Assembly: GCF_005780165.1 (NCBI RefSeq)
Contig: NZ_VAUV01000003.1
Location: 186,001-250,000 of the forward strand
Source: Phragmitibacter flavus
Lineage (GTDB): Bacteria; Verrucomicrobiota; Verrucomicrobiia; Verrucomicrobiales; Verrucomicrobiaceae
Direction: 5' to 3'
DNA length: 64,000 bases
The notes under the pieces are model-generated. The model did no database searches. It was not told the DNA's origin and was given only the letters and a program-made list of their open reading frames with translations. Both the position numbers and the translations under genes were made by a program. Of this stretch, positions 7,901 through 16,024 are shown in pieces. Numbering within the stretch: the stretch's first letter is position 1; every line of letters begins with the position of its first letter.

Positions 7901-10189
7901 ATGAGCAGCGACTCACAGTCTTTACCCCTCCACATCGTGGATCTCCACGTGGAAAAAGACATCGTGGTCTGTCGTCAACATGCGCGCCAGTTTGCTTCAG
8001 CACTCGGATTTGACCTCCAAACGCAGACACGGATCGCCACCGCAGTTTCTGAAATCGCCCGCAACGCCTATCAATATGCAAGCGGCGGCGTGGTGGAGTT
8101 TTTGTCTGATTGTGAAACCAACAGCCAACGGCGATTCGACCTCCGACGTCAAAGTTTCATCATCATCATCAGGGATCAAGGCCCCGGCATCCCTCATCTG
8201 AAAACCATCCTTGAAGGCGACTATCGATCCACCACCGGCATGGGTCTCGGCATCATCGGTGCCCGTCGCCTCATGGACACGGTGGACATCCAGTCGGACT
8301 CAAAGGGCACGGTCATCACCCTTCAAAAAAACCTGCCCCCTTCCGCTGCCCGTAAAACCGACGCGCAGATCCAGAGCATCGCCGTGATCCAGTCGGAACC
8401 GGCTGCCGTGGAGCGCACCGTCATTGCCGAGGTGCAGAGGCAGAATCAGGAACTCATCACCGTGATGGATGAGGTGCGGCTCCGTCAGGAAGACCTCGAT
8501 CATCTTAACAAGGAACTTGAAGATACCAATGCGGGCGTGCTTGCGCTTTACGATGAGCTGGAGACTCTCCACCGTGTGGGCCTGTTGCTCGCGTCGAAAA
8601 TTGACCTGCCAGCCGTCATGCAAACCTTGATTGAGGCCACCACCGATCTAACCGGGGCTCAGTTCGGTGTGTGTTACATGCTCAACAAAAAGACCGGACA
8701 TTGGGAACGCTACGCCGATGCCGGACCAAAACGTGATTTGTTGTCAGATCTACCGAAGACCCAGGGATCCGACTTCTTCGGAAGCAATTTCGGCGAGGAA
8801 GGACTAACGCATGTCCCGGACATGGAAGACCTGTCTGAGCCCAGTTGCATGTCTGATTTTTCGGCGGCGCTTGATCCTTCCAACAAGCTCAGGAGTTGCC
8901 TCGCGTTCCCTTTGAAGGCCGAGAACAATTCGGTCGTCGGAGCCCTCATCTTCGGCAGCTCAGAACCGCGTTTCTTTTCCGAGAGAAGCGAGCGTATCGT
9001 TTCAAGCATTGCCGCCCAAGCCATTGTCGCCGTTGAGAAGGCCCGGTTGTTTGACAGCGTCAAGTCAGCCAGCGAGGCAAAAGACCGCTTTCTGGCAATG
9101 TTAAGCCACGAGCTGCGAACCCCGCTTAATCCGGTGCTCAGCATTGTCTCCGACCTGCATCAAAATCCCTCCTTCCCCAAGGAGTTTCAGGAAGATATCG
9201 CCGTCGTGTTGCGCAACGTGCAGCTTGAAGCACGACTTATCGACGACTTATTGGACTTTCAGCGCATCATCAAAGGGAATTTCAGCTTCGCTTCAGAACC
9301 CGTTGATGCCCATTCCATCATTGAGACCGTGGTCAATATTTGTAAGCACGATTTGCTAAGTCACAAACATCATCTCACTCTGAATCTGGACGCCCCTAGA
9401 TTTATCGTGATCGGCGACCCCGCCCGACTTCAACAAATTCTCTGGAATGTGCTGAAAAACGCCATCAAATTCACCCCCATCGGCGGCGACATCTCCATCA
9501 CCACCGAGTTGGGTAGTAGTGACCAGACATTGTGTATTGTCATCACGGATACCGGTCGCGGCATTGAAAACGAAATGCTCGAAGGGATCTTCAATGCTTT
9601 CGAGCAGGGCAGTTTGGAGGGCACCACCGAGTTCGGCGGATTGGGACTCGGCCTTGCCATCGTCAAGGCCTTCATTGAAAAACTGGGCGGCACCGTCAAA
9701 GCCGAAAGTGCTGGCCGGGATCACGGCACAAAAATGATTCTAAGCTTCCCACTGGTCGATGTTTTGGCACCAGGAATTGCCCCGGTTCTGGAACCTACCG
9801 ATCAAAAGCCCGGCCTTATCGGCGGAAAGGCTCAACATGTCCTTTTGGTGGATGACCACTTCGATACTCTTGAAAGTCTTTCCCGGATTCTCGCTAGAAA
9901 AGGCTATGTGGTCACCACGGCCGTTGACTGCGCCTCGGCCTTTACCTTGGCCCAGAACCAAACCTTTGATGTGATTTGCAGCGACCTCGGACTCCCCGAT
10001 GGTTCTGGACTCGACCTCATGATTGACATTCGCAAGCTCGGGATCACCACCCCCTCCATCGCACTCAGTGGATACGGGATGGAGAGTGATGTCGCCCAGG
10101 CACAGGATGCCGGTTTTCAAAAGCATCTCACCAAGCCGGTCTCGATGCACGCGCTGTTGAGCGCGCTGGCTGGAGTGCTCGCCGATTAG
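7901..10189 (+). CDS. Hybrid histidine kinase with an N-terminal RsbT-like ATPase domain
   Basis: A 762-residue cytosolic protein. The order is: RsbT-like GHKL domain (residues about 10-145, SEIARNAYQYASGG, RDQGPGI, TTGMGLGIIGARRL), coiled coil (about 165-220), GAF domain (about 225-385), HisKA with the phospho-His near 403 (MLSHELRTPLNP), HATPase (WNVLKNAIKFTP, TDTGRGI, GGLGLGLAIV) and a receiver (LLVDDHFDTLES, phospho-Asp in CSDLGLPDG near residue 693, Lys in LTKPVS). ATG 7901 lies 10 bases after the phosphatase gene and replaces an upstream frame opening at 7748. As last gene of the stressosome run it is probably the output: RsbT or stressosome interaction through the first domain would steer a phosphorelay. 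No partner response regulator is adjacent. Confidence 0.9.
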   Translation: MSSDSQSLPLHIVDLHVEKDIVVCRQHARQFASALGFDLQTQTRIATAVSEIARNAYQYASGGVVEFLSDCETNSQRRFDLRRQSFIIIIRDQGPGIPHLKTILEGDYRSTTGMGLGIIGARRLMDTVDIQSDSKGTVITLQKNLPPSAARKTDAQIQSIAVIQSEPAAVERTVIAEVQRQNQELITVMDEVRLRQEDLDHLNKELEDTNAGVLALYDELETLHRVGLLLASKIDLPAVMQTLIEATTDLTGAQFGVCYMLNKKTGHWERYADAGPKRDLLSDLPKTQGSDFFGSNFGEEGLTHVPDMEDLSEPSCMSDFSAALDPSNKLRSCLAFPLKAENNSVVGALIFGSSEPRFFSERSERIVSSIAAQAIVAVEKARLFDSVKSASEAKDRFLAMLSHELRTPLNPVLSIVSDLHQNPSFPKEFQEDIAVVLRNVQLEARLIDDLLDFQRIIKGNFSFASEPVDAHSIIETVVNICKHDLLSHKHHLTLNLDAPRFIVIGDPARLQQILWNVLKNAIKFTPIGGDISITTELGSSDQTLCIVITDTGRGIENEMLEGIFNAFEQGSLEGTTEFGGLGLGLAIVKAFIEKLGGTVKAESAGRDHGTKMILSFPLVDVLAPGIAPVLEPTDQKPGLIGGKAQHVLLVDDHFDTLESLSRILARKGYVVTTAVDCASAFTLAQNQTFDVICSDLGLPDGSGLDLMIDIRKLGITTPSIALSGYGMESDVAQAQDAGFQKHLTKPVSMHALLSALAGVLAD

Positions 10190-10210
10190 CGGCCACAGGA
10201 CCTGATCCAC

Positions 10211-13200
10211 TTAGTTCCTTTTTTGCAAAAGGTCGCGCAACACGCTTAGATTGGCAGGCTTCACCAGGTATTCGTCAAAACCCGCCCGCTTCGCCTCAGC
10301 GATGTCTTCGCTGCTGCCATAACCACTCAAGGCGATCAGAAAAACGTCCTTTAGATCAGGCAGGGTGCGTAACTTCCGTGCCACCTGAAAGCCATCCATG
10401 CCAGGGAGACCGATGTCCAACAACACAACATCGGGAAGAAACTCCGTGGCGGCGGTGATGGCGTCCGGGCCGGTAAATGCCGTCTTGGTCACGTGACCCC
10501 GACGCCGTTGCAGCAAGGCGAGACTCTTGGCAGCATCAACGTTGTCATCGACAACAAGAATTCGCCGCGATGCCTCACGCGCGACGGGCGCTGGCGCTGG
10601 TTGTGTTGACGGACCCTCATCAACAATGGGCAGGCGGACAACGAAGGTGGCACCTTTGTCAGGTCCGTCGCTGTGGGCGGTGATGCTGCCGCCATGCATG
10701 CTGACCAAGCGCTTCACCAAAGTAAGGCCGATACCCAAGCCGCCATGGGCCCGGTCGAGCGTATGACTGGCCTGAACGAAGAGATCGAAGATATGAGGCA
10801 GCAAGTCAGACGAGATGCCAATTCCATCGTCAATGACACTTATCTCCACCTCGTGCGTATCGCTTCCGATCTTGCCAGAGGGAGAAAGAGCCTTGGCAAG
10901 AGCAGAGTTTTTTACCACCAACTCAGCTTTCACGGTGATGTGACTGCCATTCCCACTGTATTTGCAGGCGTTGGATAAAAGATTGACGAAGACCTGCTCG
11001 ATCCGCGTCGCATCGGCATCCACATAGACAGGCTCTTGGGGCAACGTGAGAACGAGTTGCTGATCCTGCGCATCGCAACTGGCACGCACCGTGGCAGCGG
11101 CGGCGGCGAGGATGGCTTCCAGCGCCAGAGGTTTTTTCCGCAGCCCAATCTTGCCTTCGGTGATGCGGGAAACATCCAGCAAGTCATCCAGCATCCGGCT
11201 CATGTTCTCAATCTGTCGAGTGATGACGTGTTGAGCTTGGATTCTCTCCTCCACGCTGATGTTGCCGCAATTGAGCAACTCAGTGGCATTGCGGATCGGT
11301 GCCAATGGATTGCGAAGCTCATGAGCCAGCATGGCAAGAAACTCGTCCTTGCTGCGATCCGCCCTGGCCAGTTCTTCAGCTCGGGAAATGATCGCTTGTT
11401 CAAGTTCACGCCGCACTGTCACGTCGCGTGAAACGGCAAGCAAGCGCGTCGGCTGCCCCCGCGCATCCAGGATGGGCGAGATGGCCACGTCCCACCATTT
11501 ATCAAGGCCATGCAGCGTTCGGAAAAATCCGACGAAACTGGCTTCGTTGCCGGCCGCAGCCGCGGCAACGGTTTCGCGCGCCGCCATCAGGTCCTCCGCG
11601 CTTGACCAAAATTCAATCCACGACTTGCCGACAAAAGGCGTGATGTCCGGGATGCCCAGCAATTCCTGCCCGGCCTCAATGGAAAGTAGATTGCCGTCAA
11701 GGTCGAGCACCTTGATGCAGTCCGGGCTGCTGTCGATGATGCTGCGCTTAAATTCCTCGCTCTTCCGGATCGCCTCCTCGGCTTCCCTGCGCTCGATGAG
11801 CAAGGATGCCGTGCTGGACACCATTTCGCTCAACAACTTCTCCCGCACTCCCGGCTCGCACGGCTCCGTGTAAAAACAAACGAACGTTCCCAGCACTCTG
11901 CCAGTGGAGGCAACGATGGGTGTGCTCCAGGCGGATTGCATTCCCTGAGAACGTGCAAATTCGGCCAGCAGGGGATACTCATCACAGTTGGCAATTTCGG
12001 GCACGACCTCGCGTTCCCGGCGTGTCACGGCGGCACAACAGGGGCCCCCATGACTGCTCACGGCCATGCCATTGACCTTGTCCGCATAAGCAGGAGGCAG
12101 CGACGTCGTGATGGTCCTGGTGAATGTTTCGCCCTTGTCATCCAGCAGATGAATGGCAGTGCGGGTTCCCGCCGGAGACTGCACCTCGGAGGTGACGGTC
12201 AGGAACTCAAGCACTTCAAGCAATAGCGTTCCACGTGCGGATTTTTCAAGCGCTTCCTTCGACGCCGATTGCAGCAGTTCAGCCTGTCGCAGTTCGTGAA
12301 TGTCGGTGTTGCTGCCAAAGTATCGCACCACCTTCCCTGCGTCATCACGAATGACCTTCATCCGCGAAAGGAACCAGCGATACTCACCGCCGTGATTGCG
12401 CAGAGGAAAGGTATCCTCGCAGTCCTGGCCCTCGGTCAGGTGCCGCTCGAACTTTTCCTTCACCGCCTCAAGATCATCGGGGTGTAGCGCACGCATCCAG
12501 CCGTCTCCCACATTGTCTTCCAACGTCGTGCCGGTATAACTGAGCCAAACCTGGTTGAACCACACCATGCGTCGGTCAGCGTTGGCCAACCATGCAAGCT
12601 GTGGGATGTGGTCGGTAATGGCATGAAGCCGTTGTTCGCTTTCGCGCAGCGCCGTTGCGGCTGCCACTCGATCGGTGATGTCCTCGAGCGACATGATGAT
12701 CAGCGCTTCGTCCTCAACCACCTGCCGTAACCGGCTCGCATTGACCATGATGATGCGCGGACCAATATCTTCAAACGTGTGCTTCACCTCGTAGTTCTCG
12801 ACCACCTGCTCCTGCACCAGCATATCTTCGAGCAGCATGCGCAAAGCAGGGATGTTCCACTGGCCGTTGCCGAGATTGTAAATGTAACGGCCCTCGGTCT
12901 TGTCGGGTTCGACACCGAAGTGATCGTAGAAAGCGAGGTTGGCCGACTTCACACGCAACGAGCCATCGAGCATCACCAGCGGAATGCGCACATTGGCAAT
13001 GATGTTCTCCGCGTAGTCGCGCGCCCGATGCAAAGTATCCACATCCACCAGCGTGACCACGGCTCCGTCAATTTTGTTATCGTGCGTGAGATAGGGCCGG
13101 GCGCGCAAGGAAAACCAGTGTCCATTGGCATCCTGAATTTCCCGCTCGCGGGGACCCACCGTATCAATGACCTCGCTCAGAAGGGGTTCAAGGTCAGGGA

Positions 13201-15580
13201 TGGCGAGACTCAACTTGATGTCGCTCAGCGGACGCCCGATGTCGCCCTTGGCAAGGTTGAGCGTCTTTTCCGCCATGGGGGTGAAACGCCGGATGCGCAA
13301 TTCGCGTGAGACGATAACGATGGAAAGCTGCGTGCTGGCGAGCACGTTGTTGAGGTCGTTGTTGAGTCCGTTGAGTTCGAGATTGCGGCTGTTGAGCTCG
13401 TCATTGACCGTCGCCAGCTCCTCGTTGCTGGACTGGATTTCCTCTTTTGAGGTCTCAAGCTCCTCGTTGATGCTCTGCATCTCCTCGTTGGTGGATTGCG
13501 CCTCCTCGTTGGCAGTTTGCAGCTCTTCGTTGGCAAAATCCTGCTGTTCGATGACGGACTGGAGATATTCACGCGTGGTAACAAGCTCACGAGTGAGGCG
13601 GGCGATCTCATTGGCCTGATCGCTGTCCGCATTGCGAAGGTCCCGCGACTTTGGCAGCGCGGGGGGCTGCAGGCTTCCGTGGGTTGGCACGTCATGCTCG
13701 TCGAAAATGACAATGAAACCCGCCTCGCGATCCTGAGCCGCCTTGAGCGGGATCACTTCGATCGCGACCGCACGGTGGCCACCACTGCTTTTTACCCAAG
13801 CACCCTCCTCGCGCACCGCTTGACCGTCGCTTTGCGCCCGGGCAATGGCGCTGCGCACCGGAACGAGCAACCCTTCGCGCAGCATTTTCAGAAGGTCATG
13901 ACTGGCCATCCCGGACGCCGGTGCCAGAAATTCTCCGGTGTCGCCGCGAAATTGCACCACCTCCATCACCGCGTTGATGACCACACACGGCGGCACGTAT
14001 TTTGCCAGCAACACACGTTCGGCATCCCGGTGCAGCATCGCCGGAGGTTTCTCCCGTGGACCCGCTGCCGCTGGCGCAAAACCGGAGGCGCCATGCGACG
14101 GACGGAAACGCGCGTCGGGAGATGTGGGTCCGGGCCGACGGGTGAAAATTTTCTGCCGCGCATCTTCAACATCAAATAGAGCGCGGGATGTGCCCAGCGA
14201 TTCCGAACTGCCAAGCCAGAGATGCCCGCCAGGTTTCAACGCGTAGTGCAGCAGCGGTAACACCTGTTGTTGCAGCACAGGCTCAAGATAAATGAGCAGG
14301 TTTCGACAGGAGACAAAGTCCACTTTCGAAAACGGCGGATCGGCCAGCACATTGTGCCGCGAGAAAACCACACGCTCACGAATGCTTTTGCTGACGCGGT
14401 AGAATCCTTCTTCCTCGGTGAAGAACTTTCGCAGCCGTTCGGGTGAAACATCCAGCGCAATGCTCTTTGGATAGCGCCCCGCGCGCGCCTTCTCAATGCC
14501 CGAAGCATTCAAGTCGCTGGCAAACATCTGCAATTGCACCGAGCGTTTCGTCGACTCGGCGCACTCCGCGAACAGCATCGCCAGCGAATACGCCTCCTCG
14601 CCCGTCGAACAGCCCAGCGTCCAGATGCGCACTGGTTCGTGATTGGAGCGCTCAGCAATCACCTTCGGAAAAATCTTCTTCGCCAGCACTTCAAACGCCT
14701 CGGGATTGCGAAAGAAGCTGGTCACGTTGATGAGCACATCCTGATAAAGCGCTTCGATCTCGCCCGGGGTCGCCAGCAGGTGTTCCTCGTATTCCGCCAA
14801 CGTCTCAATCTTGTGCACCAACATGCGCCGCTGGATGCGCCGCTGCATCGTGTTCGCTTTGTAATGGGTAAAATCCACGCCGAGTGCCCGATGCAAAATT
14901 CCCGCGATCCGTCCATGCCCCGGCTCGTGAACGACGCCTTCCCTAATTTCCGTCGCGACATAAGGATGCCGGGCCAGGCGGGCGATTTCATGAGCGATCC
15001 CCTCCGGTGGCAAAACAAAATCGACACTCCCAGTCGCCGCCGCGCTTTTTGGCATCGAATCATACTCCGCGCTCTCATCCTGGGCGAAAGTCACGCCCCC
15101 CTCGGCCTTGATGATCTCCAATCCCAGCGTGCCATCCGTCGCGCTGCCGGAAAGCACCACTCCGATCGCCTGATGCCCGCTGTCCTCGGCGAGCGAACGG
15201 AAAAATTGGTCAATCCCGCGATGTCGTGCTTCGCGCACCTGGGGCAAAAGCTGCAACTTCCCGCCCTCAATGATCATGTCCCGCCCGGGTGGAATGACAT
15301 AAACGTGATTCGCTTCCACCGTCGGCTCATCCCGCACCTGACAGACAGGCATCTCCGTCGCGCGAGAAAGAATTTCCGCGAGATTGCTGACATGCGAAGG
15401 TGCCAGATGCTGGACAATGACAAACCCCATCCCCGTGTTGTCCGGGATCGCACGCAACAGCTGAGACAATGCTTCCAATCCACCTGCTGAAGCGCCGACA
15501 CCCACAATAGGAAACTTCGCCCCCTGTCGAGGTGCGGTATTTTGCGTCGCTTCCGACGAGGGATTGATGTCAGAAGGCAT
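10211..15580 (-). CDS. CheB-CheR-PAS-GAF hybrid histidine kinase (1789 residues)
   Basis: One continuous frame. Residues about 22-200 are a CheB methylesterase domain (GASAGGLEAL, VQHLAPSHVS, GSATDGTLGL give the Ser-His-Asp triad). About 215-490 are a CheR methyltransferase (SFFRNPEAFE, LGCSTGEEAYSLAM). About 675-740 are a long Glu/Asn-rich coiled coil (TANEEAQSTNEEMQSINEE). Three PAS segments and one GAF segment follow (about 760-1400), then HisKA (LAMLAHELRNPLAP), HATPase (GGLGIGLTLVKRL) and a receiver (LVVDDNVDAA, VVLLDIGLPGMDG, YLVKPA). It lacks the N-terminal receiver of classical CheB, as is usual in CheB-CheR kinases. It converges on the stressosome kinase with a 21-base gap. No chemoreceptor or CheA is nearby, so the methylation target is unknown. 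Confidence 0.93.
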   Translation of the reverse strand: MPSDINPSSEATQNTAPRQGAKFPIVGVGASAGGLEALSQLLRAIPDNTGMGFVIVQHLAPSHVSNLAEILSRATEMPVCQVRDEPTVEANHVYVIPPGRDMIIEGGKLQLLPQVREARHRGIDQFFRSLAEDSGHQAIGVVLSGSATDGTLGLEIIKAEGGVTFAQDESAEYDSMPKSAAATGSVDFVLPPEGIAHEIARLARHPYVATEIREGVVHEPGHGRIAGILHRALGVDFTHYKANTMQRRIQRRMLVHKIETLAEYEEHLLATPGEIEALYQDVLINVTSFFRNPEAFEVLAKKIFPKVIAERSNHEPVRIWTLGCSTGEEAYSLAMLFAECAESTKRSVQLQMFASDLNASGIEKARAGRYPKSIALDVSPERLRKFFTEEEGFYRVSKSIRERVVFSRHNVLADPPFSKVDFVSCRNLLIYLEPVLQQQVLPLLHYALKPGGHLWLGSSESLGTSRALFDVEDARQKIFTRRPGPTSPDARFRPSHGASGFAPAAAGPREKPPAMLHRDAERVLLAKYVPPCVVINAVMEVVQFRGDTGEFLAPASGMASHDLLKMLREGLLVPVRSAIARAQSDGQAVREEGAWVKSSGGHRAVAIEVIPLKAAQDREAGFIVIFDEHDVPTHGSLQPPALPKSRDLRNADSDQANEIARLTRELVTTREYLQSVIEQQDFANEELQTANEEAQSTNEEMQSINEELETSKEEIQSSNEELATVNDELNSRNLELNGLNNDLNNVLASTQLSIVIVSRELRIRRFTPMAEKTLNLAKGDIGRPLSDIKLSLAIPDLEPLLSEVIDTVGPREREIQDANGHWFSLRARPYLTHDNKIDGAVVTLVDVDTLHRARDYAENIIANVRIPLVMLDGSLRVKSANLAFYDHFGVEPDKTEGRYIYNLGNGQWNIPALRMLLEDMLVQEQVVENYEVKHTFEDIGPRIIMVNASRLRQVVEDEALIIMSLEDITDRVAAATALRESEQRLHAITDHIPQLAWLANADRRMVWFNQVWLSYTGTTLEDNVGDGWMRALHPDDLEAVKEKFERHLTEGQDCEDTFPLRNHGGEYRWFLSRMKVIRDDAGKVVRYFGSNTDIHELRQAELLQSASKEALEKSARGTLLLEVLEFLTVTSEVQSPAGTRTAIHLLDDKGETFTRTITTSLPPAYADKVNGMAVSSHGGPCCAAVTRREREVVPEIANCDEYPLLAEFARSQGMQSAWSTPIVASTGRVLGTFVCFYTEPCEPGVREKLLSEMVSSTASLLIERREAEEAIRKSEEFKRSIIDSSPDCIKVLDLDGNLLSIEAGQELLGIPDITPFVGKSWIEFWSSAEDLMAARETVAAAAAGNEASFVGFFRTLHGLDKWWDVAISPILDARGQPTRLLAVSRDVTVRRELEQAIISRAEELARADRSKDEFLAMLAHELRNPLAPIRNATELLNCGNISVEERIQAQHVITRQIENMSRMLDDLLDVSRITEGKIGLRKKPLALEAILAAAAATVRASCDAQDQQLVLTLPQEPVYVDADATRIEQVFVNLLSNACKYSGNGSHITVKAELVVKNSALAKALSPSGKIGSDTHEVEISVIDDGIGISSDLLPHIFDLFVQASHTLDRAHGGLGIGLTLVKRLVSMHGGSITAHSDGPDKGATFVVRLPIVDEGPSTQPAPAPVAREASRRILVVDDNVDAAKSLALLQRRRGHVTKTAFTGPDAITAATEFLPDVVLLDIGLPGMDGFQVARKLRTLPDLKDVFLIALSGYGSSEDIAEAKRAGFDEYLVKPANLSVLRDLLQKRN

Positions 15581-16024
15581 TGTTGAGAGTTGACCGAGCT
15601 GTCAATCATTGACCAGGACCACTGCAACTGCATCGCCGGGCCATTGACGTAGCCGACTGGAGCAGCCTACCTGTTCATCCTGATTACATCAACCCAAACT
15701 TCGTTCAGACACAAGTGCATGCGCTTAAAGCTTTAAACCGCCCAATATAAACCTGGTGATTCCATCATGCGACGCTTCTAGGTGGATCAAGCTCCAGCTC
15801 GCTGCGTGTCCAAAGCCGTTCCGTCGGCAGGATGGAGCGGTCGACAGCCTGCTCCTCATCTCTCAAAATCGATGTCGCCGCACAGGCCACTTTAATCGCG
15901 ACAACCGCGTGGAAATCCTCCCGCCCCTTGATGCGTTGGCCCTGTTTCTCCGCCGCATCTCCTCCATTTCCCATTGCCAACTCCCCACGAACTGCCACAT
16001 GGACGGTTCCTCAACGCACGCCCC
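15581..16024. other. Intergenic region between divergent genes
   Basis: About 440 bases between the CheB-CheR kinase start and the RGG protein start. A frame of 107 codons (15756-16079) crosses it but overlaps the start of the RGG protein, has no recognisable domain and has no good ribosome-binding site, so I do not call it. AT-rich stretches near 15720-15755 (for example AAAGCTTTAAACC) could hold promoters, but I cannot place them with confidence. Confidence 0.35.
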
